NCBI GenBank assembly: GCA_015350385.1
Contig: WNKI01000002.1
Location: forward strand, 2,146,809-2,210,808
DNA length: 64,000 nucleotides
Direction of reading: 5' to 3'
Source of the DNA: Aculops lycopersici
Taxonomy: Eukaryota; Arthropoda; Arachnida; Trombidiformes; Eriophyidae
Made by a program: the position numbers and the translations under genes. Below are positions 34,986-46,611 of this stretch, piece after piece; positions within the stretch are counted from its first letter, which is position 1, and each line of letters begins with the position of its first letter. The notes beneath the pieces were generated by a model that saw nothing but the letters and a program-made list of their open reading frames with translations, made no database searches and was not told where the DNA came from.

Positions 34986-35030
34986 GCCACTGCCACTGCC
35001 ACTGCCACTGCCACTGCCACTGCCACTGCC
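34986..35030. repeat. (GCCACT)n hexanucleotide array
   Basis: About seven to eight tandem copies of GCCACT followed by degenerate GCCACC units to about 35045. Confidence 0.9.
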
Positions 35031-35416
35031 ACCGCCACCGCCACTGCTGCGCCAGGTAGCCTAGGTTTGCAGGTAAATACTGTAGTTGGCCACGATAGTC
35101 TCACAGCGGCGCGCGCGCAAACACTCACACAAATTCGAATGAATTTGTGACATGTCGCATTGTCGTTTGCCATCACCTGCAACTATCATTGTTAACCTGG
35201 CGACCATCCGTCTGTCGCTCTGCACAGCGGCGGTTGCTAACTTGGCGGATGATTAACCCGGCGACCGTCGTTGCAATCGTGTGCCTTGTGGGTATGTTGT
35301 TCACGTTTTCCAGTTGGTTGTCGCATCATGAGAGTCGCATTGTCACTTATTGTCACAGTTCCAGTTGGTCTATCTCTCTATCACATCCACTTGCTGCCAC
35401 AACCACCGCCACCACA

Positions 35417-35420
<4 letters not shown>

Positions 35421-35463
<43 letters not shown>
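35421..35463. repeat. (CTA)n trinucleotide microsatellite
   Basis: About fourteen copies of CTA. A shorter (ACT)n array occurs at 36735-36759. Confidence 0.95.
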
Positions 35464-36734
35464 ATCTATTGTAGGCATCTCTCATTGCGGTCCAAACATT
35501 TTGCAGCAACCGGAGCAACCGTCGCGCCAGTGGCCACATGTTGCCATGGTCATCGCTGTCCCCCGAAATACTTACCTGCTGCGCGACACTGCGTCAGCGG
35601 CTAAAACTCGACCTACCGTCGCTCACTTGAACTCTGAGCGAGCTTCCGATAATTAAACGACAGAAGCCCAACCAATCAGTTGCTCAGGTAGCCCAACGAG
35701 GCGATCCAATCAAACTTCAAAAGGAATTTGAATGACTCAATGGGTTCAAATTGCTTAGATCGAATGATTAGCGTTGCCTCTTGGGAAACCGATCGTCCCT
35801 TGACCAAAGCTAGTCGAAGAGTCGCGGCATGCGAGTAAGCAAGCAACAAAACAAGCTAATTTGTTTACACCACTATCCAAAGCGCGATCCGCTAAGGTGA
35901 AGAGGATCGAGCAGGTAAATCGCTCGTAGCTCAGGACTTTGGCGGCGTTAGAAGTGTAACTGCAAATTCCTCGAGGCTCTCGAATGGCGTCATAAGTTGC
36001 GAGGCGGCGGCGAGCGTCCACCTGGCCGCCCGCTCCATCGTCAAGCTAACAGGGCTACTGGCCGTTGATGTTATTCAAGTAATAGTTGTCTCGCTCTCCT
36101 TCTCCCTCACTTTAGTTAGTTTGATGTCGATCCTAATGCTAATGCTGTTGCTCTTGATGCTGTTGTCGCTCTTGTTGTTGCTGTTGTGTTGTTGGCTTTG
36201 GCTTTAGTCCAACGCTCCGGCTACGACGAGGGGATATATTCTACAGGCAGTCGCCAATCTTCGCAAGTGGCTTGCCACAAAGACCGAGAGTGAATCTTTA
36301 TTCGATTTTTTGACCGGCTTCCGCTTGTTGCATTCCGACTCGTTGGTTAGCCGGGTGCCAGCTACCGACTAGTGGCGGTGACGACGGCAACCTTTAGCCG
36401 GCACTCGACTAGCCAACCGCCGAGCGAGAGCTTCTTAGCTTCGCTCCAACTACCTGTGGACTCTCTCTGCCTCTTTCTCGACAGGAATGAGTATGGATAT
36501 GAGGCAACGTATTTAGCGAGCTGACTGTCAGTCGGTTGGTTGGCTGCTCAATTGGCTTTGAGAAGAGTTAGCGCTCTCGACGCAAATTCAGCAGCCGCAA
36601 AGCCGACAACTAGATGGATGGATGGATGGATGGTCGGCTTGCTTCTGGAAATGTTGGTCGATTGAAATCTTGCCGACTGCCAGGCTTAAACCTGAAGCTA
36701 GAAAATATAGACAAAGTCGTATACTACCACTACC

Positions 36735-36759
36735 ACTACTACTACTACTACTACTACTA
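36735..36759. repeat. (ACT)n trinucleotide microsatellite
   Basis: Eight copies of ACT after degenerate TACCACTACC units, followed within 30 bp by a CT-rich run at 36772-36800. Confidence 0.9.
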
Positions 36760-39242
36760 TGTCGCTGCAAGTCTCTCTGTTTCTCTCTCTCACTCTTTCA
36801 ATCGATTGGAGTCTTTCATCAGACTCATTTTCTCGATTGCCACTCGCAAGGCATCCGACGTTCGGATGAAATGATGCAATCGCGCTCGCTCAATCATTTG
36901 CTTTCCAATCGTCTACTTGCCTTTGCCGCAACCAAATCCATGGCCAGACGAATCACAGTTTCCAACCAACAGTCTCGAAAGTTTGGGCTATCATATTGGT
37001 AATGATGATAATGATCGGAAGCGAGTTTGTTAGGAGAGTGTAGCCGTGTGTTGCAATCTGAGAGGCTAGTGGGGTTTTGAAGTTTCCGGAATGAAGAAGC
37101 TCATTGATACATCCTACAAGTTGAAGCGACGCTACTGCCGTCTTGAGGGGGAATTTTCAGCTAAACCACCTGTTGATTGTACCCTAAACTCACCTTCCAG
37201 CTCGCATTGTGGGAATATTATCATTTGAAGCGCGGTAAGTTGTAAGTCTCAACTTTGTGGAGATATTTGGCTAAAAAACGTCATAACTATCGGCCTTTTG
37301 TATAGGTGGCGATTGGGTAAACCACAAAAGTCTAGCGTTTTCTAATGCTGACTTATCGAGGCGCATGATGAATGCTGGGGGCTCCAGTTTGAGGCGAATG
37401 TCGAAAGTGGTCTCAAAACTAAACATTTCAGCTGATGTCCCGTCATTTCATGGATCAGTGGTTGAAATTTGGTGGTGAAATCTCTACAGGTCACGAAATA
37501 GTACTCATAACTTGAAATAGACCCCAAACATCCTTTGGCAAAAATAATATACAAACCTTTTGTTGTCCCAAAATTTCCAAAGGCACCCCACTGCGCCTGC
37601 TCGAACCGAAACTGACTATCCCTTGGAACCCTCACCCAGACCCCAACTTTTCCGCTTAGTTGGAGTCTCAACTTTCGGCTTCCAGACCAATGAAAGCATC
37701 CAGGACGACATGTGATGCAAGTTTCTTGGCTGAATCTTTGGGTCTGCTCTTGGCGTTAATTTGGGCGAAAAAAAGTTTTTAAAAACATCTATATCTCAAG
37801 AAATATAAACGATAGCATAATACTGACGCAACCGGAAGCTCAGAATCCGACTTCTGAGACGTTTGCAGTGTTTATTTTCACTGTATCTTGCATAACTTTT
37901 GCAATACAAGTGTCATTCAAAAACGGTTTTTTTCATTATGATCAGAGCAATTTGTCAGATCAAATCCAATCGTATTGCACGCTGTTTTCATCCTTGAAGA
38001 AGCTCCATTTCCATTCAGCTCGCCAAATAGTCGAGGGGTCCGAGCTCTTGATAGCATTGCAATAACAACTGCTCTTTGCAGATTCTACCCAGCTGGGAAC
38101 GGGAGTTGGAAATAGACAGGAATCTGGATCTGGAGAGTCCGGATTCTCTCTTAACTTCGAGCAGCCTTAAAGCTCTTTCGAGAGTGCAACTTTTGAACTA
38201 GTCGAGATATCAGGATACCGTTTCCTGTCTTTTGTTCGTCATACATGTATTATCGCGCGTCTGGTGCGAATAATATAAAGTTTCGATGCGATTTCAAATC
38301 AGAATCATGCATGTTATCGGCTCAGTTGACCCCACGAAGCTCTTGGTTTCCGGGACAGCAAAGAGGCTACAAAACAAAGCTCGCGTTACAATTGCAAGCT
38401 AGTCTCAAAACGAAGCAAAAGTGGGATGAAATTAAAGTTTTACTGCTGCCCAACAGCAAGAAGGACAAAAGTAACAACTAGTCGATGGCTTTGTTTCTTT
38501 GGGGCCCGCCGCAAATTGGCGTCGTTGTTGATTGGTCATCCCTGGGCGGCACACAGGCCGGCCGAGGGAGACGATGAGACTGTGTGCAACAAGTGGTTGG
38601 GCATGTACCACCGACACATTGAGCGAGTTGCTCTTTAATCAAAGTTGTAACTTGATCGCAAATGGGGGTAATCGCCGGCACTGAAAGTAAAATTAACCAC
38701 AGCAGCAGCAACAACAACAACAGCAACAACAGCTACAACCACGACTAGATGGCATTAGATTTAAATGAACAACAACGATAACAACAAAAAGCGTCTAGCA
38801 ATTTCACTTTGCAATCATTGTACGACTTAAGCTCGAGAATACAACTAGATAGGAGTCGCCATTTGCGGCCATCGTGTTAGCTATTGCGATGGCGGCGCCA
38901 CTTGCAATCCACTAGTCAGTATGTCAAGTTTATTCGGTCACCAGTCGCTAGTCTCCTCAGTCACTGATTGCTAGTGCTGACGGGCGCAAAATTTGGCATT
39001 CATTTTTAGTGTATTGTATACTACTAATCTAATGATGCTTCCTGGATCAACAACAAATTGCTAGCAAATTTACATCTCACAAGTACAAGTTTTATATGTA
39101 ATAACGCGACTCAAAGTTCAAACAATTGAAACCAGGACTTCAATCGTTCTGAACAGAACGATCTCTAAATTTGTCCAGAGAATAACTATAAGCCCATTTT
39201 TATTCCGAGACCAGGTAGGACAATTCTGCCCCCAAACTTATA

Positions 39243-39983
39243 ATGCGCGCACCTGTCAACCTGCAAAACGGAAAGGCTGATCAGTTAGCCGCCAACGACG
39301 AGCTATCTATTGTAGTGTTGGCACTTTCACGCAAATTGTTCAGATACAACAGAAAGAATGGCCGACGTGGATTAATACTATCCATTATCATGATTGATGT
39401 TGAAACTAAGAAGATTCTCGAGCTCAAGTGCTGGAGCGAGCTCAAGTGTTTCACAGTATATCGTCGCGTTCGAGAGGGTGAATATTATAAATTGAGTAAC
39501 ATTAAGGAGGGTGATTTCAATCAGGAGAAAGTGAATCGTAATTACAGTAATTGTCATCATGAAATCTCGCACAACAGGTGGTGGCTGGAGCCATGGACTT
39601 CCGAGGGCAAAACTTTATACATCCCTTGCGAGACTTTGCTCGATCATCGGGTCAATGAATTGTTGGCCTCAATGAGAACCGTTGATCTGGTTGCCGTCTA
39701 CATGGGCCACTCAAAGGGACCACCATGTGGTCATATCCAGGGCTACTTTGTAAACCTATTGGACTTGGCTAGAACTCCTCTGAGGCTATTGATTTGGCAC
39801 AAACCGAGATTGGATCGAGGTAAAAACTTTGCATTGAACGAGTGCAAGCGAGGCGATGCTATCTACATTCCCATGGCCAGGTTCAGTCCAAAAGGCGACT
39901 CAACTTTAACTACACTCTTCACTGTGGTTAGAAACCCCGAATTTATCTCACCTGTAGTCAGGGCTGGACTAGCAAAACCATGA
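39243..39983 (+). CDS. Two-OB-fold, RPA70-like protein (copy 1)
   Basis: Single exon, 246 residues from the ATG at 39243. Residues about 40-115 look like an OB-fold of the RPA70 DBD-A kind: a beta-strand LSIIMIDVETKKILELKCW, then REGEYYKLSNIKEGDFN, the position of the V.YFSKG.LK motif in RPA, then a hydrophobic NRWWLEPW. Residues about 130-235 match the DBD-B layout: VDLVAVYMGH, a strand pair ending LRLLIWHKPR, and GDAIYIPMARFS. No zinc-finger or winged-helix domain is attached, and there is no signal peptide. A copy of the same gene follows at 41180; shared anchors are W-W-L-x-P, the IQGYFV stretch, the YIPMAR stretch and the LTTL...VR.PEF end. A single-stranded nucleic-acid binding role is inferred. 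Poly(A) signal at 40112-40117. An alternative is a fast-evolving family of unknown fold. Confidence 0.6.
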   Translation: MRAPVNLQNGKADQLAANDELSIVVLALSRKLFRYNRKNGRRGLILSIIMIDVETKKILELKCWSELKCFTVYRRVREGEYYKLSNIKEGDFNQEKVNRNYSNCHHEISHNRWWLEPWTSEGKTLYIPCETLLDHRVNELLASMRTVDLVAVYMGHSKGPPCGHIQGYFVNLLDLARTPLRLLIWHKPRLDRGKNFALNECKRGDAIYIPMARFSPKGDSTLTTLFTVVRNPEFISPVVRAGLAKP

Positions 39984-41179
39984 TGATACTATACAATATT
40001 TGCCTACGAAGAGAGAACGGAATTAATACTCTGCAGTTTCTTTCCCACCAAAATGGAAATATATTCATCAACAACAAGAAACTTATACATTGTACTTAAA
40101 TTAAAATCGATAATAAACTTGAATCATGTCCTTGGGCTAGTCAATTTTAAAACAATGTTCGAAATTGATCAGCAGGTAAGACTCGCAGCGCCGGTTAATT
40201 TCCTAGTTAGTCGCTGCACCCGATTATTGGGTTGTGATAACCTCGTCGATATCGGCGGTGGTCGTCGCTGCGATGCACCTTGCAAAATACATTTTCCCGC
40301 TGTGTGACTCATCTTTTTCTACCTTCATCCTCTCTCTCTCAAAGGGCAAGCGCAAAGCTCTTTACCATCGTGCCATCCATCTGCTCTTTGGCCTAGGATG
40401 CTAAAATGTAGCCCTCGAATCGAAGGAGTCAACGTTGATTCAGAATTGTGACAGCCGAAGGGGATAGAGAGAAAGAGAGATTATTCGAGAATTAGAAACT
40501 CAGGGACATCGTCTCAAAGTGTGAGTCCACTAGCTCAACTCTGCCGCTTCCATGCGGATTAGCCCCAAGTGGCCCACTTCCCTCGTGCCACTGGCCCGTC
40601 GCTCACCCATAACAAGAGCCGAGGCGGACGGTAGTTGATACATTGTAACTTGATGGAAATCACAATGTTGTTTGTGCAAACATTCGAGTCAGCTTTCAAC
40701 ACTGACAATCGAGCCGGCGACTCAACGAGAGCCAAAGAGACAAGTGAGAGTGAGCAAGCGTATGAGCAATCGAAACGTATCATTGGCGTCGACGGTGTCG
40801 AGTCACTTCAGTTTAGATTAGTTTAGCAAAAATCTCTGATGTCCTATAGAGAGTAGAGATCAAGTCACACTTGTGTCATCAATTTATTTCTCTACGATAG
40901 CAGCAGAGGGAGAGGTAGTAGTTGTTGTCGAATAGTTGATCTCGGCGCAGAAATATCTCTGGAATAATACAATCAACCAAATTACGCGGAGCATAGAGTT
41001 TCTATCTTGATATCAAGCTGACGCAATCATTTTCTCATATCAACCCACTGCTCTACAGGTTCAATGATAGCAAATCATTTTGCAGGAAATAAAGTGAAAT
41101 TCTGAATACTATACCATCAAATTCGTCTAATTATATACGTGTCTCAATTAACGGATAAAGGTAAAATCAAGATAACAAC
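39984..41179. other. Spacer between the two OB-fold paralogues
   Basis: Contains the 3' UTR of copy 1 (AATAAA at 40112-40117), CT-rich sequence near 40325-40340 and the upstream region of copy 2. No coding domain was recognised. Confidence 0.5.
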
Positions 41180-41902
41180 ATGTCCTACTCAACTGAACTC
41201 TCAAGCAACTCAAGCTCTCCATCGTTCAGGTTGGTCAGAGGGCTGACTTACGAGATGTACCTGAAGAAAGGTGTCTGTTTGATCTCCTGCAAAGTGGTCG
41301 ATGTTGCGGATGGGGATACCTACGAAGTCAAGTCCTTTGATCCGAGAAAGGCCTTTGCTGTTCAGCCAATATTCAAACCAGGTGCCTATTACAGATTGTT
41401 CAATGCCAACCTAAAAGAGCATTTGATAAACTCAAACTATTGCAATTGTGATTTTGCCACCTCTGGTAGTGGCTGGTGGTTGCAACCATTGGGTTCTCAT
41501 GAACGACCATCACGTGGAAGAGCCATTTATTGCGAGGTTATGTTTAGTAATCGAGTTAATAATATCCTCGACAATGGTGGCGTTTTGGACATGATTGGAT
41601 TCTATAAATCCTATTACGAACCCGAAACTTACAAGAAAGGAAATATTCAAGGTTACTTTGTCGAGATGAGAGATGCACGCGGCGAAGACTTTGAGGTTCT
41701 CGTTTGGTTTAATCCAAAGTATGACACTCAATCCAACTTTGATGTATTCCATTGCAGGCAAGGCGATGTTTTGTACATTCCAATGGCGAGGCGCTCTAAC
41801 CCAAATGATTGTGGCTCTCCCTTGACTACTCTCCACCACTTGGTCAGAAAGCCGGAGTTTGTTTCACTTGAGAGTATGCAGAAATTGAGAGGTTATAATT
41901 GA
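41180..41902 (+). CDS. Two-OB-fold, RPA70-like protein (copy 2)
   Basis: Single exon, 240 residues from the ATG at 41180. It aligns with the protein at 39243 over its length. First OB-like half: VCLISCKVVDVADGDTYEVK, then KPGAYYRLFNANLKEHLIN and GWWLQPLG. Second half: VLDMIGFYKSYYEP, GNIQGYFVEMRDA, FEVLVWFNPKYD, GDVLYIPMARRS. The two copies share perhaps a third of residues, so the duplication is old. The conserved aromatic and strand positions match the nucleic-acid face of RPA-type OB folds, but no biochemical role can be read from sequence. Poly(A) signal at 42106-42111. Both copies are intronless and in the same orientation, consistent with tandem duplication or retroposition followed by duplication. 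Confidence 0.6.
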   Translation: MSYSTELSSNSSSPSFRLVRGLTYEMYLKKGVCLISCKVVDVADGDTYEVKSFDPRKAFAVQPIFKPGAYYRLFNANLKEHLINSNYCNCDFATSGSGWWLQPLGSHERPSRGRAIYCEVMFSNRVNNILDNGGVLDMIGFYKSYYEPETYKKGNIQGYFVEMRDARGEDFEVLVWFNPKYDTQSNFDVFHCRQGDVLYIPMARRSNPNDCGSPLTTLHHLVRKPEFVSLESMQKLRGYN

Positions 41903-42611
41903 GAAAGTTCGTCGCCATTAAGCTTCCCATTTGAATTACCAAACCAAATAATACTTCCTTATAATTACTCTCACCTCGGAACAACAATAAGAGAGATTAG
42001 ATGAACTCTAGGAGAGGAGAGAGAGAGTGCGATTGAGACCAGAGGCCTCCAGATGCACGCTAACATACAGCCAAACATGATAATGTCTTAATGAATTAAT
42101 GAATTAATAAATAATGTCAGTATGAACTGAACCAAAACCAGTTAGTAATGATGGTCTATATTGAATGACTAAAATTGGCTCACCTGAGCCATAGATATAA
42201 AATATCGCTGTGTACGAGACAGCGACATCCCCTTGAGACTTACTAATTATGCAACAAATTAGATATCGACTCAACATAACAATTTTCATTTCAGTCAGGT
42301 TACATCAGAGTTCTATCTTCGTTTAATTGTTGGTATTCTTTGTGCCGTAATAGATATCGATACAATAATGATCTTAACACTCTCACGCTAAACTAGCTTT
42401 CCTGTATAATATGTCTTGCCTGGATGGGGGACAAGGTTAATAAAATCTCTCGAGCTAGTCCTACCAGGTATCTTTCATCACATAAGTGCAATAACAAGAA
42501 TTCGATTCTAAATATACCCATGACAAGATACTCTTGCTGCCGTTGTTTGGTTATTGAAACGGCTCTGATTGTTTTGTTAATGTTGTTGTTGTTGTTATTC
42601 TTGTTCTTTCA

Positions 42612-42614
42612 GCG

Positions 42615-42671
<57 letters not shown>

Positions 42672-42703
42672 NNNNNNNNNNNNNNNNNNNNCTCTCTCTC
42701 TCT
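42612..42703. repeat. CT microsatellite with 20-base assembly gap
   Basis: A (CT)n tract is interrupted by Ns at 42672-42691, so its true length is unknown. It is followed by an AT-rich (TA)n stretch to about 42745. Confidence 0.95.
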
Positions 42704-42964
42704 AAGATATATATATATATATTAGATATATATATACATATAGATATCTTATTAATCATATCATTATTGTAAGCTACTAAACTTAATCACAATTGAAGAT
42801 TCCTCAATGCGATAAGATTCTGCTAAATTTAACGAGTGGTGAGCATATGTGATATACGATTAAATGGTCTTGTTGTTATGTTGAGTTTTAAAAAACAGAT
42901 AATGTACAGCCTCAATCAGAAGTGCCATCGATTCTTGCATATACAAGCAGCAACAATGGCCTAT

Positions 42965-43651
42965 TCAATCCTCGTAATCCTTAGCCTCGAACCCGAGTGC
43001 AATAAGGAGGAATCCCATTGGGCTGTTAGTATAAACTGAGGCGCCTAGTTGCTCCATCTTGTTGTTGATCTTGTTCTTGATTCCGCGGCTTCTCATGGAC
43101 GCGTGAAGGATCCAGAAAATAATGGGAATCAAGACAACTAGCAAGAACGAGATTATGGGTCTAAATGTCGAGTACACGACCATTAAAGCCAAACCCCAGG
43201 CGGCATATATAGCTACTGGGTATTGTCTCTTGATGGTCTTCAATTGGGGTATCTTGTCCAATGTGAATAGAGCAACTGCAGCTGTGGTTCCTATGCCAAA
43301 TGCGCCGCCAAACATCTTGTTAAAAGAGAACAGTCTGTTCGTTTCCGATTATTTTTGTCATAAGAGAGGCATTTAGTTAGCTTCCAGTTGTATTTCATTA
43401 GTAAAAAGAAGTCTGCTTGAACAGGTGATAAGATATACTTACAGAAACAGCAAAAAGGTGGAAGCCGAGACGATAAAATAGTTGGTCTGGTAGTATAATA
43501 GGTTGGAGATTACTCGGTTATTGAATCGCTTTAGATCGTTGAACGTTGGTGGTAGATATCTCTTGGTGTCAAGAACAAAGTCTGCCATAGACCTGATAGG
43601 TGCCAACTTCATCTTTTCCTGTTGTTGTTGTGATTGCTTAGCGTTCGACAT
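42965..43651 (-). CDS. ARL6IP5: PRA1-family protein, ARL6IP5/JWA type
   Basis: Two coding exons, 43651-43443 and 43334-42965, with a 108-bp intron (TTTCT|gtaagtat ... gaacag|ACTG, phase 2). The spliced protein is about 192 residues, as expected for the family (human 188). Exon 1 carries FNDLKRFNNRVISNLLYYQTNY, the PRA1 signature; exon 2 continues LLFSFNKMFGG and two hydrophobic hairpins, then LHASMRSRGIKNKINNKME and PMGFLL. ARL6IP5 sits in the endoplasmic reticulum and regulates glutamate-transporter trafficking and Rab/Arl-linked membrane traffic. The acceptor was chosen because it restores the SFN-MFGG match; the later AG just before ATG TTT at 43315 would break frame. Confidence 0.9.
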
Positions 43652-44621
43652 TATGACTTATAACTTGTTGGTTTTGTTTGTTTGTTGCCTTCTCTTGATA
43701 ATTTTCGCCGACGATAGGTAACTTAGATCCTAAAAGATGTGCGTCTGGAATCTCAAAAGTTTTCTAGTTTTTAATATGAATCTTTTTATATATATATATT
43801 TATATATAATTATGTGTAAAGTACAGTAATGAAGAGGAAGAAGTGAAGAAACTTCAGTGAAGACAGTAAGTTAGATGACAACGATAACTAAGGTCCAACT
43901 AAGGAGAGTGGAAGTTATATAATACACGAAGAGTGATTATACATGAATGGGTGCGATGGCGGCGGTAGCGAGGGAGAAGGAGACAAAAAAGGCACAGGAA
44001 ATTCGGTCTGCCGCCGAGAGAACTTTAGGCTTCACCATGAGTGTAGGGTGCAAATATCGTAACTCCTAGAGGCAGCACGATTCCCCTTTATACTTTTGTT
44101 TATAATTTGGTGGCTAATTTTGAACATGTCAAAAAAGAGGTTTTTTCAACTTTCCAGCTGGAGAATAGCAAAACTATTTTGCTTAGGAGAGAAAGTCATA
44201 TCACATTTGAATTTAACAAACTTTTTTACCAATAAATTATGCTACAATTTATTCAAGTAACACATTCCTAATTGTTTTCCTCACCATCTAAATAAAAACC
44301 TATTGAAAAGATCTGGTCTTTCTCGAGCAAAATCTAGACACGTTCATCATCGTGTTACACAGAAAACATTAGAAAATAACAATCATCTTTCTCGAACAAT
44401 CACGCTAATCAATGTTGCATTGAATATGACCAAATATTGCTGTTAGACAGAAAGACTCCACGAGACACAAAAGAGCGACACATATTTATAAGAGCAAGAG
44501 TGAGCCGTCACCACTCAAATTTGCTTCCTTCGAGAAGGAAAAAAGATAGATTGGCAGTACAAGATACCACTATAAACAACAACAATAATAATAGTAATAA
44601 TAACCGAGAGAAAGCAACTAG
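43652..44621. other. Region upstream of ARL6IP5, no gene recognised
   Basis: AT-rich, with (TA)n near 43788-43812. It may include the promoter and 5' exon of the Q-rich gene to the right, since that frame has no starting ATG. A stop-free but low-complexity Asn-rich frame at 44437-44652 (INNNNNNSNNN) could be such an exon. Confidence 0.3.
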
Positions 44622-44708
44622 CAACAAAACCACAAAGCAGGCTGCAACCTGACTACTTATCGCGAGGAAGTTATAAAGAATCTAGTCAAGATAGATCAGG
44701 GACAGTTT

Positions 44709-45395
44709 TTGACCCCGACCGATGCTAGGTTGGTCGGTGGATCATCACAATCACACCAACAGCAGTCGCAGCAACAACAGCAGCAACAACAACATCAACA
44801 ACAAACGGTTTTTAGTAGGGCCTCCATCTCAGGTGGTGGAGGTCCAACCCAAACCCAGCCCCTTCCTTTAGCACACCAGGCCACCCTGAGGCCTTTAGAT
44901 AAACATTATGGACAGCAACAGCAGTCCGTCCAACAGTTGGCTACAAATGCTACCATCAACGGCAACAATGGTAATAAGCAGCAACAATTATTGTCGAATG
45001 AAATTGATGAAAAGCTGAGGGGATTCAATATTCATCAGTTGAGGACACTTGCTAAGCACAAAAGTATATCGACCAGTATCAATAAGGATCCAATGATCGA
45101 AAAGATCAAGAGTGTATATAGATTTAAGAGTGTCAATGAAATCACTGATACATTGAACTCCTTAAACTCCAATCAGAGGCCATACCAATACGCCTTCCTA
45201 GATCCAGAAACAAATCCGCTTATGATAGAGCTAAGGAAGATGAATAACAAGATCGAAACTATATTTGATAGAATTGATGCGATCGAGAAGAGTCAAAAGG
45301 ATATTAGAGACGCGCTTGGGTTGACTCATCATCTCTCTAGACCCATTGGTGCCAGTCAATTGCAACGTGGTAAGAGTCAGGATTATCATATGTAG
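44709..45395 (+). CDS. Gln-rich protein with SAP-like helical motif, 5' end unresolved
   Basis: Open frame of about 228 residues from 44709; the frame itself is open back to the stop at 44619 but contains no ATG before a Met well inside the domain, so an upstream exon probably supplies the start. Residues about 15-40 are polyglutamine. Residues about 100-135 (KLRGFNIHQLRTLAKHKSIS then KDPMIEKIKSVY) have the helix-turn-helix spacing of SAP/HeH-type nucleic-acid binding motifs (L..L...KS......K..MI..I). A coiled-coil helix follows (LMIELRKMNNKIETIFDRID then EKSQKDIRDALG). I recognise no named protein. Function is unknown; DNA/RNA association is only a suggestion from the motif. Confidence 0.45.
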   Translation: MTPTDARLVGGSSQSHQQQSQQQQQQQQHQQQTVFSRASISGGGGPTQTQPLPLAHQATLRPLDKHYGQQQQSVQQLATNATINGNNGNKQQQLLSNEIDEKLRGFNIHQLRTLAKHKSISTSINKDPMIEKIKSVYRFKSVNEITDTLNSLNSNQRPYQYAFLDPETNPLMIELRKMNNKIETIFDRIDAIEKSQKDIRDALGLTHHLSRPIGASQLQRGKSQDYHM

Positions 45396-46611
45396 CCTGC
45401 CATCATTAGAATTGTAACCATAACCACCTAGCATTGACGCTGTAGAAGTCTATTCAACAATGTAGCTGCAGCAACTACGACCACTTGTCGAGCTGAATGT
45501 GTCACCAAGCTTGAGCTACGAATCAACCAAGATGCTCACGAGTTCGACAACCACCTAGAGAGCTGCATTTGTTTAGACAAACGAAATATATAAATCTGAT
45601 TAATGGATCTCCCCTTACCCTGCTAGGAATTTGCATGCAGTCTCTTCTTGAAAGAGAGATAGCGATAGAGAAAGACAAAAGACTATGGAGAGAGCTGCAG
45701 GTGCATAGATTCACCAAACCTAATTTGTGAATACAACAACCTGTGCAACCCTAGACCCTCCCAATATCCATTACCACTTAACCACGCCATCTGATTGACA
45801 ACCTTAAGAAATATCATCACAACTGTACAATAAGCCTAACATAGGTATATACACATATACATATATTAAACAATAGGTGAATTGGTCAAAGCGCAACTGA
45901 ATCAACTCTAATAATGTTGCTACATAAGCAAAAACTCAACTGACCACCAACATTTGGATTATGGAATGAAATTTAACTAAATCTAGAGATTCTTCGATTG
46001 AATGTGAACTGAGTTTATTAACTGATTGTTTGATAATTAAAAATAATTCAATAAATTGCAATAATTTTAAAATTTGCAACTTTCGTTTGTCATTTATAGT
46101 TTGTTTATTTCCAGTCACTCCGTTGCTATGGGCAAGATCAAGATATCTGCTATTCGTCAAAATAAAGCGAAGAAGGGAAGAGAAAGGAGGTTTAGCAACT
46201 GCATCGTGTACACCATGAGTAATGATATTTTTGAGTCTCTCTATATCAATCTACTCGAAGTAGTGAGTTTAAATAGCAATAAAATGTGACAACTTTATTC
46301 TTGATCACCATTCCTCCTTTCTGCTTACAAACTTTATCTATCGAACAGAAGCTAGACAGAAGAGGCGGGTTCAGTGAGTCTTGTTTACTTTCCAATGTGA
46401 GCAAACCTGGCAGACGGCTAGTCAGACATAGCGTCCGTATTGGTGTTAAATCGATCCTTAATTTGACAGATAGTTGCTGATATTTAAGCAACTTCTTCGA
46501 TTCTAATTACTATTTCACAGTCCAGATCAACAGTTTCTATCGTCCAATTGGTGAGAGAACCCGTAGAAGAAGTCAAACTATACCATACATAAGAGCAACA
46601 AAGCCAACAAG
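45396..46611. other. Intergenic region, no gene recognised
   Basis: 3' UTR of the Q-rich gene, then AT-rich sequence. A short basic open frame starts at the ATG at 46128 (GKIKISAIRQNKAKKGRERR) after an acceptor-like tttccag, but no family match was recognised. Confidence 0.4.

Larger units (their letters stand above)
31920..39242. other. Long region without a recognisable gene
   Basis: About 7.3 kb upstream of myosin VIIa and of the first OB-fold gene. It contains CT tracts (about 32690-32715), GGC-rich sequence (33155-33195), a (GCCACT)n hexamer array, (CTA)n runs and many CAGGT-type motifs. All open frames are short or compositional. The part from about 37200 to 38250 has a different look, AT-richer with few simple repeats, and may be an old interspersed repeat, but no transposase or terminal repeat was seen. 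Confidence 0.4.

Noticed and set aside
42434..42705. Frame running into the CT tract and Ns at 42.4-42.7 kb
   Set aside because: Ends in Ser-Leu repeats from the microsatellite and contains unknown bases; no domain.
46128..46289. Small basic open frame beginning MGKIKISAIRQNK, preceded by an acceptor-like tttccag
   Set aside because: It looks a little like a small ribosomal protein start, but no family was recognised and the frame loses its character after about 25 residues.
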